Below are positions 37,001-44,701 of a stretch of 47,230 bases of DNA, one piece after another. Made by a program: the position numbers and the translations under genes. The notes beneath the pieces were generated by a model that saw only the letters and a list, made by a program, of their open reading frames with translations, made no database searches and was not told the DNA's origin. The DNA is taken from the NCBI RefSeq assembly GCF_000686665.1, contig NZ_JMLH01000020.1, forward strand, positions 1 to 47,230. The letters run 5' to 3'. Numbering within the stretch: the stretch's first letter is position 1; every line of letters begins with the position of its first letter. The stretch comes from Thomasclavelia saccharogumia DSM 17460 (GTDB lineage: Bacteria; Bacillota_I; Bacilli_A; Erysipelotrichales; Coprobacillaceae).

Positions 37001-38658
37001 CCAGTTGTCAATTGACTAGTATCCATTAATCCAGATGTTTCTGGGAACATATCGACCATCAAGAAAATACGTCCTGTTTCTTTATCTTCAAACATACTGC
37101 TGTCAATCAAGAAAGATGATGATGAAGGACTATTTTGATTTGAAATTAGGTCTGTAACAATAATTGGATCACCAAAATCATCTTGCCCTGCTTCTCTTCT
37201 TCTAACAGAAATATCAATATTTCCACAGTCCTGAGATCCAGAATTACGTTTATCGATAGCAGCTAAAACTGTTCCTTTAGAAGTTTTCAATAATGATGGA
37301 ATACGATATGAACTAGATCCATCATATCCAGTATAGAATAAATCTTCTGTATCTGTCTTTACTGCATTAGTCATATCAACTTCTTGACCTGGCTGCCAAT
37401 TAGTTAAATCATGTTCCTGATTAATTGCACTAGTATCTAATATCTCACTATATGTTTTGATATAATCAATTGCACCAGAGAAAATTTCTAAATCATTATT
37501 TGCAGTATCAACAAAACCTAAGTTAACAGCATTAGCATTACTCAATAAGCTAAAGAATCCTTCAGCTACAGCATTAGTATATTGATCAACAAATACACCA
37601 TCTAAATAACACTTAAAACCTTTACCACTACCATTTTCTTTAGTAATAGTGATAGTATGCCATGCTGTATCACTTACTGTTCTATTTGCTCTTGTAATTG
37701 AAGATGCTGGCATAACAAAATCCTTAGTTCCTTGAACATTGATTCCAAATGTATTATTGCTAGGATTTACATAAACATCAATGTATTCATTTGCAGCTGC
37801 ACTATTTGAAATGGAGAATAATGACATTCTTTCAGCACTTGCATCATTTACACGATATCTGATTGAAATACTTCCCGTTTTCATTGATACTATTTGTGAT
37901 AATTTATCATTATCCTGAACTCTTTGTATATCACTATCTTTATAATAAACATTTCCATGTTCATAAACAACACTTTCAAGAGCCCCCAAATGATAAGACA
38001 TAATATCACTTTCATCTAATGCACTAGTGTATAGTTCTAAATTCTTTAAATTCCCAGTCATTGGATAATTATTAGCTCCACCTGCTCTACTTCCAATTCC
38101 AAATCCCATATAATTAGGATTAGTGATAACTCCTTGAGTAAATCCAGATGACGTTGTTCCTTCTAATACCTTTTTACCATCCAAATAAATACGATAATAA
38201 CCATTGGCAGTCATAGTAAATGTCACTTTATGTTCAGCCGTAAAATCAACATCACTAAGAGTAACTTTAGAATTGCTTAACATCTGTCCACCTGTCGCAT
38301 TTCTTAATTCTGCTCCTAACGTTTTACTACTTGGAATAGCATATAATGTAAAGTAATTATTGGCAACAGTATTATCACCAATAAAGAAAATAGCATTAAC
38401 ACCACTATTACTATTGCTTGCAAAACTAAATGTTCCATTAATAGTAAAATCATTTAGATTCGCATAAGCGCTAACATTACTGCTTGCATCAATAGCTCCT
38501 GTACCATTATTTACTGTAGTAACCGTATCCGTAGAATACTGATTAGTTGGGGCGACTGTGCTTTCGGCATAAATCGGTATTGTCATCAATGGTGTCATTA
38601 CAGATGTTGTTCCTAATAATGAAGCCATCAAAACCGAACAAACAATCCCTTTTTTCAT
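34048..38658 (-). CDS. Wall-anchored exo-alpha-sialidase (LamG-LamG-GH33-CBM32-FIVAR)
   Basis: 1536 residues. A signal peptide runs to about residue 31 (IYA-ES). Two LamG-like domains (about 45-215 and 230-410) precede a six-bladed GH33 sialidase (about 440-905) with Arg452 in SYRIPS. Asp boxes SDDDGKTW (from 647), SKDGGETW and SSDGGMTW are present, an Arg is in LFMRN, and the likely nucleophile is Tyr851 in FQYSCLS. An Ig-like stretch and an F5/8-type CBM32 (about 1010-1150, YWHSTWG) follow, then FIVAR repeats to about 1496. The tail has two TGD words (VKTGDTT, VATGDTT), a helix and a KKKKK end, a sortase-type signal. It releases sialic acid from host glycoconjugates at the cell surface. GGAGGAGAT precedes the ATG. 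Confidence 0.93.
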   Translation of the reverse strand: MKKGIVCSVLMASLLGTTSVMTPLMTIPIYAESTVAPTNQYSTDTVTTVNNGTGAIDASSNVSAYANLNDFTINGTFSFASNSNSGVNAIFFIGDNTVANNYFTLYAIPSSKTLGAELRNATGGQMLSNSKVTLSDVDFTAEHKVTFTMTANGYYRIYLDGKKVLEGTTSSGFTQGVITNPNYMGFGIGSRAGGANNYPMTGNLKNLELYTSALDESDIMSYHLGALESVVYEHGNVYYKDSDIQRVQDNDKLSQIVSMKTGSISIRYRVNDASAERMSLFSISNSAAANEYIDVYVNPSNNTFGINVQGTKDFVMPASSITRANRTVSDTAWHTITITKENGSGKGFKCYLDGVFVDQYTNAVAEGFFSLLSNANAVNLGFVDTANNDLEIFSGAIDYIKTYSEILDTSAINQEHDLTNWQPGQEVDMTNAVKTDTEDLFYTGYDGSSSYRIPSLLKTSKGTVLAAIDKRNSGSQDCGNIDISVRRREAGQDDFGDPIIVTDLISNQNSPSSSSFLIDSSMFEDKETGRIFLMVDMFPETSGLMDTSQLTTGNGYKEIDGVNYQQLFDSEGNEYTIRPDGDTGYVYDEQNNKTGYTVVLKGNAPYHERGSLYLNGEYKGNIYMLKNGPDKGELHILNTQYLWLTYSDDDGKTWANPVDITPQVKEDWMMFIGTGPGNGIQLHDGSLAVPVYTASANVSGSQSSAMIISKDGGETWTLGESPQVLKGNDRETMNNGGQMFTESQAIQLNNGQVKLFMRNTYDSVYYGKVYVATSSDGGMTWDKVEKTEINDTYCQLSVVNYTQDGKEYVVMTNPDHYPRTQGMVHIGEVDQETGDITWTDSQILNTGKFQYSCLSILQNDENDVLFGLLYEDDTDGTFDIKYTEFNDDFITAGTVAEQMKDPKLISYSTDVENGKINVTLTFDQELIAINNPQLKLTINDKVILADYQAGSGSDTITFEAALPEQVNGVMKAVEIVETDGIIENIRNGKVGTLNTNIHDFTQINSGITLNSYTSQHSSSTAENADGAASNVIDNNPNTYWHSTWGNANINLPQSVTLKLEETKKLYKLAYTPRQNSSNGRVKQYEVSVSNDGEEFNVVATGTWQDSKNVQYAEFIPTDALYVKLTVLEAYGTGAKQSCAVAEINLFEYSDGVIEPGDKTALTNLINEVNELDTDRYSKTTVDELLASVNEAQALLDAELVSQTMLNNAYAKISSAKNALIDISDAKNTIARLEVLKEEDYTAESWESFVSELAVLKTQIDSVTSNREVLDIVVKANYLEAQLDKVEVDDADKLLLAIAIEMAEKASLENVVPAVVTEFNEALTNAKEVYAKTNAAQSEVNSAFDRLANAMHMLEFYKGDKTALQKQVDDINALDESKYIETSWQAMLPVLDKANSVLADENAMQDEVNEVYTELVKAFLNLRLKPNKDLLNDLINKANGLNAANYSAESWAVVADALNEAKAILNDPEASQEQVDNAKDVLAKAMAGLEEVKTSNSVKTGDTTASVATGDTTNLTVALGAAASLSMLAYLSKKKKK

Positions 38659-39088
38659 ATCTTTATCTCCTCCTTTGGCCTATTTTTTAATTTTACTTAT
38701 ATTAAGTAATCATATATAGGCATTTACATAAATATGCTATCACTATAATTTAATAAAGTATTTATAATATTTAATGATTTATTTATAAATTTTTTATTGT
38801 TTTATTACCTTTTACATATCTATAATTTCATTGATAATATCAGTGTTTTTCTTGAAAAATTAAAATTTTAAAAATAATTATAATAATAAAATTTATTTGT
38901 TTTTTAGTAAAAATAATATCTTTTTAATAAAAACGATAAATATTTATCGTTTTTAATCAAAAATATCAAAGAATTTATTATAATTATCTTTTAAACACTT
39001 ATTTTTATTGACCTATTAGGAAATAAAAAAGTCTTAATATATTCTTTTTATAAATATCAAAAGCAATCTACTTATAGCTTTTACTATT
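38659..39088. other. 430-bp AT-rich region upstream of the sialidase
   Basis: No open frame of note. It contains a 28-bp perfect palindrome (38928-38955), a weak hairpin near 39058-39082 that could end the Nudix transcript, and several -10-like words (for example TATATATGAT on the minus strand near 38715), none with a convincing -35. The length suggests a regulated leader or promoter for the sialidase. Confidence 0.5.
38928..38955. promoter_or_regulatory. 28-bp perfect palindrome upstream of the sialidase
   Basis: Each 14-base half reads TAAAAACGATAAAT with no spacer; the centre is CGATAAATATTTATCG. It lies about 270 bases before the sialidase ATG. It could be an operator for a dimeric regulator or a T-flanked weak terminator of the Nudix gene. 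Confidence 0.5.
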
Positions 39089-39523
39089 TCATTTATAACT
39101 TTTATTATGTAAAAGAGTATTATAATACTCTTCAATTGTATAAATAATATCATTGAAAATCTCATTATCTAGTAATTCTTTCGCCTCTTCGATAGATGCA
39201 AACAAATAATCAGTATGCTCATCAGAAAGAAGGACATGATCATTTTTAGGAATACATAAATAACCAATTCCTACCGTTTGATAATCCTTTCTAACCTTAG
39301 TAAATGTATATGCTGGTTTTAAAATAATGATATCTAGTCCCGTTTCTTCTTTTAATTCACGAACTAAAGCTTGATTAGGTGTCTCACCATATTCTAGACC
39401 ACCCCCCGGCAGTTCCCAATACCCTAAACCATCACTTGATGGTTTAATTCGTTTTAATAATAAAATCTGATTATTTAATACGACAATGCCTTTTACAGTT
39501 ATATGAAATCTTACATTTTTCAT
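39089..39523 (-). CDS. Nudix hydrolase
   Basis: 144 residues. The Nudix box is complete: [21 protein letters not shown] then TGLD, fitting G-x5-E-x7-REUxEExGU. It starts [25 protein letters not shown], with the usual beta strand before the box. It hydrolyses a nucleoside diphosphate linked to X; the substrate is unknown, and MutT-like or sugar-nucleotide roles are both possible. CGGAGGT precedes the start. It is divergent from the pepV gene. Confidence 0.9.
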   Translation of the reverse strand: MKNVRFHITVKGIVVLNNQILLLKRIKPSSDGLGYWELPGGGLEYGETPNQALVRELKEETGLDIIILKPAYTFTKVRKDYQTVGIGYLCIPKNDHVLLSDEHTDYLFASIEEAKELLDNEIFNDIIYTIEEYYNTLLHNKSYK

Positions 39524-39624
39524 CTTCTACCTCCGTTTACCAACTATATCATAACATTATTATTAATAAAATTGTTTAATTTTTATCATCATTAGTGTTA
39601 TAATTATTCCGAGGTGATATTTTT

Positions 39625-40992
39625 ATGATAGATTTTAAATCTGAAGTTTTAAAAATAAAAGACCAAATGATTGAAGATATAAAAATGTTATGTGCAATTC
39701 CTTCAATGCAGGATGATACTACTATTAGCGAATTTGCACCTTTTGGCAAAGCTAATCGTGAAGCTTTAGATGCAATGTTAGAAATTGGAAAGCGTGATGG
39801 CTTTGAAGTTGAAGACGTTGATGGTTATGCTGGTCATATCGATATCGGTGAAGGTGATGAAACATTTGGAATTCTTGGACATTTGGATGTCGTTCCTGTA
39901 AATGAAGCCGGTTGGAATAGTGATCCATTTAATGTCATTATTAAAGATGATAAATTATATGGACGTGGTGTTGCTGATGATAAAGGTCCTCTTTTAGCTG
40001 GATATTATGCTGCTAAAATTATTAATTCATTAAACATTCCTACAAAGATGAAAATCAGGGTCATTTTTGGATGTAATGAAGAATTAGGCAGCAGCTGTGT
40101 TAGACACTATTTTACAAAAAAGCCTTATCCTAAAATGGGATTCACCCCTGATGCTGCTTTTCCTGTAGTTTATGGAGAAAAAGCTGGATGTGGGTTTAAG
40201 ATCGAAGGTCATGTAGAAAAAGGTGGTCTAATTTATTTATGTGCTGGTAGTAGACCTAATATTGTCCCTGAAACTTGTGAAGCTGTAATTACTGGTAATT
40301 ATAAGCAGTATGTTGATTCATATCGTAAATTTTTAAGTGCTAATAACTTAACTGGTGAAATTGAAGAAGAAGGAAATCACACCAAACTTGTTTTAAAAGG
40401 AAAATCTGCTCATGCTAGTACTCCTGATGAAGGAATAAACGCAGTTGTCTTGCTTTGCAAGTTTTTAGCAACTGTAGTTGATAATAAACTAGTTGATTTT
40501 ATTTTAGAATATCTTGATGATTGTAATGGTAAAAAACTAGGAATTGATCATGTTGGTCTTATGGGGCCTTTAACTTTAAATCTTGGTGTCATATCTTATT
40601 GTAAAGAAGAATTTAAAATCACACTTGATTTACGTTGTCCTCATGATATGGATTTTGAAGGAATGGTTAATAAATTTCAAACAGCATGTACAAATTATGG
40701 ATTTAAGGAATCACATGATTTAGGTAAAGCATTATACATTGATCCAGATTCTGATTTAATTACTAATTTACATAATGCCTATGTAAATGTTAGTGGTGAT
40801 AATGTTAATAAACCACAAGCTATTGGTGGTGGAACTTATGCTAAATCAATGCCTAATTGTGTTGCCTTTGGTGCTGAATTCCCTAATGAAGATAATTTGA
40901 TTCATGGTAATAATGAAAATATTAAAATCGAGTCTTTATTAAAAGCTACAGAAATTTATTGTTATGCTTTGTATAATTCAATTAAAGTCTAG
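39625..40992 (+). CDS. pepV: Sapep/PepV-family metal-dependent dipeptidase
   Basis: A 455-residue M20 metallopeptidase. Metal site motifs are GHLDVVPVNEAGW (His and Asp), YGRGVADDKGPLLAG with the bridging Asp, CNEELGSS with catalytic Glu-Glu, and a late His in DNLIHGNNENI. Length and order match PepV/Sapep, which cleaves dipeptides in the cytoplasm. The start has GAGGTGAT upstream, with a TATAAT box around 39600. Monocistronic, with a terminator whose stem contains the stop codon. Confidence 0.93.
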   Translation: MIDFKSEVLKIKDQMIEDIKMLCAIPSMQDDTTISEFAPFGKANREALDAMLEIGKRDGFEVEDVDGYAGHIDIGEGDETFGILGHLDVVPVNEAGWNSDPFNVIIKDDKLYGRGVADDKGPLLAGYYAAKIINSLNIPTKMKIRVIFGCNEELGSSCVRHYFTKKPYPKMGFTPDAAFPVVYGEKAGCGFKIEGHVEKGGLIYLCAGSRPNIVPETCEAVITGNYKQYVDSYRKFLSANNLTGEIEEEGNHTKLVLKGKSAHASTPDEGINAVVLLCKFLATVVDNKLVDFILEYLDDCNGKKLGIDHVGLMGPLTLNLGVISYCKEEFKITLDLRCPHDMDFEGMVNKFQTACTNYGFKESHDLGKALYIDPDSDLITNLHNAYVNVSGDNVNKPQAIGGGTYAKSMPNCVAFGAEFPNEDNLIHGNNENIKIESLLKATEIYCYALYNSIKV

Positions 40993-41009
40993 GGTATGCC
41001 CTAGACTTT
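40984..41009 (+). terminator. pepV terminator
   Basis: An 11-bp stem (AAAGTCTAGGG 40984-40994, complement 40999-41009) with a 4-base loop and a T-run. Confidence 0.9.
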
Positions 41010-41040
41010 TTATTAATAATCTGATAAACTAATTATACTT

Positions 41041-41127
41041 GCAGACATGGCGAAATTGGTATACGCGCTATCTTGAGGGGGTAGTGGGCAACTGCTCGTG
41101 CGAGTTCAAATCTCGCTGTCTGCACCA
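41041..41127 (+). tRNA. tRNA-Leu (anticodon GAG)
   Basis: 87 bases including an encoded CCA. The acceptor stem GCAGACA pairs with TGTCTGC. The anticodon stem CUAUC/GGUAG encloses UUGAGGG with GAG at 41075-41077. A long variable arm (class II) and the T-arm GAGTTCAAATCTC are present. It is followed 12 bases later by tRNA-Thr, probably in one transcript. Confidence 0.95.
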
Positions 41128-41139
41128 ATCTTTTTATTT

Positions 41140-41213
41140 GCCGGTGTAGTTCAATGGCAGAACGCATGAATGGTAATCATGAAATTCAAGTTCGATTCTT
41201 GGCTCCGGCACCA
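41140..41213 (+). tRNA. tRNA-Thr (anticodon GGU)
   Basis: 74 bases with encoded CCA. The D-stem is GUUC/GAAC, the anticodon stem CAUGA/UCAUG, and the loop AUGGUAA with GGU at 41172-41174. The T-stem UCAAG/CUUGG encloses UUCGAUU. The acceptor stem GCCGGUG/CUCCGGC has one U-U mismatch at pair 6-67. The anticodon gives threonine; the identity rests on the anticodon. Confidence 0.88.
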
Positions 41214-41222
41214 GTAAAAAAT

Positions 41223-41245
41223 AAAAAACGGCAATGCCGTTTTTT
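41223..41245. terminator. Terminator of the tRNA pair and of metA (bidirectional)
   Basis: A 10-bp stem (AAAAAACGGC 41223-41232, complement 41236-41245) with a 3-base loop and long A and T runs on either side, between the plus-strand tRNAs and minus-strand metA. Confidence 0.88.
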
Positions 41246-42190
41246 TTATTTTTGTTTCTTCTTAATTTCTTCTAATTCACTTAAATCATAAGGTGTTAGC
41301 TGATACACATAATAATTTAACCAGTTACTAAAAAGCAAATATGCATGCGAACGCCACTTCACTAAAATTCCATTATGCATATTATCATCCTTATAATAAT
41401 TTTTAGGCATGGTTGCCTGATTAGATATTACAAGATCACGATTATATTCTTTATCTAAAGTGTCTGGATCATATTCAGGATGTCCTGTTACAAAAAAACG
41501 TGAACCGTCCTTTTCAGCTATTAAATATACTCCTGCTTCATCACTACTAGCAAGAATATCTAGATTATCAATTTTTGCAATATCTTTTGCAGCAACCGTA
41601 GTATAACGCGAATGCGGTGCATAAAACTGATAATCAAAACCTCGTAAGATTTTTCTTTTCATCTTGTCCACATTAGTATGATGAAAATACACACCTGTTA
41701 ATTTCTCTTTTAATTCATATTTTTCAATACCATAAAAATAATGAAGTGCCGCTTGAGAAGCCCAGCAAATAAAAAACGAACTAAACACATGCGTTTTTGA
41801 CCATTCTAAAATTTTTTCCATCTCCGGCCAATAATCAACATCTTCAAATCTTAACCTTTCAACTGGAGCACCAGTTATAATCAAACCATCATATTTATTT
41901 TCTTTAATGTCATCAAAAGTTTTATAAAAAGCTAACAGATGCTCTTGAGAAGTATTTTTAGAATCATGACTAGCCATATGTATCCAATCAACTTCTATTT
42001 GTAACGGTGTATTTGATAACATTCTTAATAACTGTGTTTCTGTAACGATCTTAGTAGGCATAATATTTAAAATCAAAAGCTGCAGAGGTCTTATCTGCTG
42101 TGCTAATGCTCTATTTTCATCCATAACAAAAATATTTTCTTCTCTTAGAATCTTACTTGCTGGTAAATCATTTGGTATTTTAATAGGCAT
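41246..42190 (-). CDS. metA: Homoserine O-acetyltransferase (MetA/HTS family, acetyl-CoA form)
   Basis: 314 residues. The catalytic Cys142 lies in [15 protein letters not shown], and the His/Glu of the triad in VTGHPEYDP. Residue 111, counted from MPIKIPND, is Glu ([10 protein letters not shown]); in this family Glu111 gives acetyl-CoA and Gly111 gives succinyl-CoA use, so the product should be O-acetylhomoserine. It fits MetY elsewhere in the window. The start ATG at 42190 is 8 bases after AGGAGG; the in-frame GTG at 42199 sits inside the site. It lies downstream of the dGTPase-like gene by 60 bases. Confidence 0.93.
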   Translation of the reverse strand: MPIKIPNDLPASKILREENIFVMDENRALAQQIRPLQLLILNIMPTKIVTETQLLRMLSNTPLQIEVDWIHMASHDSKNTSQEHLLAFYKTFDDIKENKYDGLIITGAPVERLRFEDVDYWPEMEKILEWSKTHVFSSFFICWASQAALHYFYGIEKYELKEKLTGVYFHHTNVDKMKRKILRGFDYQFYAPHSRYTTVAAKDIAKIDNLDILASSDEAGVYLIAEKDGSRFFVTGHPEYDPDTLDKEYNRDLVISNQATMPKNYYKDDNMHNGILVKWRSHAYLLFSNWLNYYVYQLTPYDLSELEEIKKKQK

Positions 42191-42250
42191 AATATGCACC
42201 TCCTAATATTGATTAGTTTATCACATTTAAACTTAGATTTTAAGTAAATA

Positions 42251-43495
42251 TTAAAATGAAATCAATTCATTAAAAATCTGAATGATATATTCATCAGACA
42301 TTCCAGATAAATAATCAATTATACTTTTAACAAAAGCTTTATCATCTTCTAAAAAATTATACACGATCTTATTTTCATATACATCTAATCGTTTTAATCC
42401 GTTCATACAGCTATATTTTTCTAACCAGTGAACATACCCATTAATTGCATGAGGAAATTGATTTTTATCTTTAATTAATTCATCAATTACATTAGTATCA
42501 CTATCTCTGATCAATAATTCATATTTCATAAAAAAATCAAAAATAGAATTCAAAATTAACTTTACATAATTAGCATGAATCTGTACTCGATCAATCAAAT
42601 AAATATTCTGATAATTAAATTTCATAATCGTTTTCATAATTTCAAAAGCTTCATTTGATAAAGAAATTCCATTTTCTGGACTACTGTTTTTACAAACATC
42701 CTGAATAAAATAATTCACTACTGTTCCATTATTAATAGCACTAAACTCATAACTGCTACTAATATTATTTAACGATGCTCTTAAAACCTCAACTTTATTT
42801 TCTTTTAAAACTTTTAATCTTAAAGCATCTTCGATATCACGTGCTAAATATGCAATTTTATCAGACATTTTAACCACACAGCCTTCCCACGTAAAAGGGT
42901 TATACAATCCAGCACTAGTAAAATCGTTTAAATCAATATATTCATTTCGTTTAATAATATTTTTTTGATTCATTTCTCCACAATGAGAAATTATCCCATC
43001 ACGTACTGCATATGTTAAATTAAGATTATGACGATGATGTAAATTATCTTCTAATGTTTCAATATCATCAATAAAATGTAAACTATTACGTTCATGCCAA
43101 AAAGATTCTAAACCATTATTTTTAGCAAGTTCATTAATTATCTGCTCGCCACCATGACCAAATGGAGCATGACCTAAATCATGTCCAACAGAAATTGCTT
43201 TCGTAAGTTCTGTATTTAACCCTAAGTAATTTGCAATCGTATAACTGATTGATTCAACTAAATTAACATGCTCACTTCGTGTACAAACATGATCGTCTTT
43301 TACTGCAAAAAAAACTTGAGTTTTATGTTTTAACCGCCGATAAGCCTGACTAAAAATAATTCTCGTATAATCTCGTCCAAATTCGTTTCTTAAATCATTT
43401 TTTCTTTGGTATAATGGTTTATTACGTGCTATTGCCTTTTGAAAATCTGGATGTTTTTCATTCAAAGCATAGTCTTTAAATAAATTTTTTTTCAT
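42251..43495 (-). CDS. dgt: Deoxyguanosinetriphosphate triphosphohydrolase-like HD protein
   Basis: 414 residues. The HD metal motifs are seen as TRSEHVNLVESISY (His) and AISVGHDLGHAPFGHGGEQ (HD), with MSDKIAYLARDIEDAL carrying the later Asp. FGRDYTRIIFSQAYRRLKHKTQVF is the family's N-terminal signature. These enzymes remove tripolyphosphate from dNTPs. The start at 43495 follows AGGGGG; six extra codons further upstream would include this site. The gene symbol is by family; activity on dGTP is not shown. Confidence 0.9.
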   Translation of the reverse strand: MKKNLFKDYALNEKHPDFQKAIARNKPLYQRKNDLRNEFGRDYTRIIFSQAYRRLKHKTQVFFAVKDDHVCTRSEHVNLVESISYTIANYLGLNTELTKAISVGHDLGHAPFGHGGEQIINELAKNNGLESFWHERNSLHFIDDIETLEDNLHHRHNLNLTYAVRDGIISHCGEMNQKNIIKRNEYIDLNDFTSAGLYNPFTWEGCVVKMSDKIAYLARDIEDALRLKVLKENKVEVLRASLNNISSSYEFSAINNGTVVNYFIQDVCKNSSPENGISLSNEAFEIMKTIMKFNYQNIYLIDRVQIHANYVKLILNSIFDFFMKYELLIRDSDTNVIDELIKDKNQFPHAINGYVHWLEKYSCMNGLKRLDVYENKIVYNFLEDDKAFVKSIIDYLSGMSDEYIIQIFNELISF

Positions 43496-43658
43496 TGCAA
43501 TCCCCCTATGCAATACATTATATGCTAGATTTTACATTTTAACAAACTGAAAACATTCAAACTTTTATGATTTTTATTAATAACTATATCTATACCATTA
43601 GATAATAAAAAAGACTGAACTGGATCAAGTTCTTACCATTATAAGGTTACTAAAAAAT

Positions 43659-43712
43659 AAGAGATTTCAAAAAATAAATAACTATTTTTATTAATTATTT
43701 AAGAAATCTCTT
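43659..43712. terminator. Hairpin downstream of nagB
   Basis: 10-bp arms AAGAGATTTC (43659-43668) and complement (43703-43712) around a long AT-rich loop with further pairing, and T-runs on both sides. It is the probable nagB terminator on the minus strand. Confidence 0.65.
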
Positions 43713-43772
43713 TTTAACATTTACCCTAAAGTAAGAAAGAATCCTATATCAGACAACTTTCTATAAAACAAA

Positions 43773-44504
43773 TTATTTAGTTAAAAGAGATGCAGCCTCT
43801 TTATCCAAAATAACTGTAACATCTTGATGCTGCTGTAAAATACTTGCAGGTAATTCTTCTGTAACAGGACCTTCGATCATCTTTTTAACCGCATCAGCTT
43901 TTCCTTTACCACAAGCTAATAATAAAACACTTTTTGCCTTCATGATATTGCTAATTCCCATGCTTATTGCTTGCTTTGGTACATCTTCAATCTTACCATC
44001 GAAGAATAATCGAGCATTATCTTCAATTGTACTTTGTTTTAAATCAACAACATGAGTAACTGCATCAAAAGATGTTCCAGGTTCATTAAAACCAATATGA
44101 CCATTTGATCCAATTCCTAATAATTGAATATCAATTACATTTTCTGCCAAAAGTTTATTATATTCATCACAACTTGCTTGAATATCACCTGATCCTTTTG
44201 GTACGTGCACATTTTCAGGTTTAATATCAACTTTTGAAAATAAATGTTTTTGCATAAAATAATAATAACTTTGCGGATGAGTATGTTCTAAACCATAATA
44301 TTCATCCAAATTATAGGATTTAATATCTTTATAAGAAGTCCCGTTCTTCTCATGATCTTCAACCATTAATTCATACATTTTAACTGGTGTAGATCCCGTA
44401 GCCAATCCTAAATTAGCATTTGGCTTATTTTTAATAATTTCTAACATTACTTTTGCAGCTTCAGCGCTTGCTTCTTCATAATTTTCACAAATAATTAATT
44501 TCAT
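43773..44504 (-). CDS. nagB: Glucosamine-6-phosphate deaminase (NagB)
   Basis: A 243-residue enzyme converting glucosamine-6-phosphate to fructose-6-phosphate and ammonia. GLATGSTPVKMYELMV binds phosphate, YNLDEYYGL and LLGIGSNGHIGFNEPGT contain the catalytic Asp, Glu and His. Length is typical of the Bacillus-type short form without the allosteric tail. It would feed amino sugars, including those from sialic acid catabolism, into glycolysis, but no nanA/nanE/nagA is in the window. The promoter TTGAAG-17-TATCAT is visible upstream. Confidence 0.95.
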   Translation of the reverse strand: MKLIICENYEEASAEAAKVMLEIIKNKPNANLGLATGSTPVKMYELMVEDHEKNGTSYKDIKSYNLDEYYGLEHTHPQSYYYFMQKHLFSKVDIKPENVHVPKGSGDIQASCDEYNKLLAENVIDIQLLGIGSNGHIGFNEPGTSFDAVTHVVDLKQSTIEDNARLFFDGKIEDVPKQAISMGISNIMKAKSVLLLACGKGKADAVKKMIEGPVTEELPASILQQHQDVTVILDKEAASLLTK

Positions 44505-44524
44505 TTTTCCGTCCCTCCAATATT

Positions 44525-44553
44525 ATGATACTATTTTTACCTTTAAACTTCAA
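44525..44553 (-). promoter_or_regulatory. nagB promoter
   Basis: On the minus strand TTGAAG (44548-44553), a 17-base spacer and TATCAT (44525-44530), about 20 bases before the start codon. Confidence 0.6.
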
Positions 44554-44701
44554 GTTACAAATTTACCAATTCTTTTTAAATAATACAATAAGTGTCTAAT
44601 ATTACTCATAGGGCTGAGAAAAAAGATTAACCTAGCGACGATATTTCTTTATTTTTCATATAAAATAAGGTAAAATAAGGTTGTATGGAGGTGTTTTTAT
44701 A

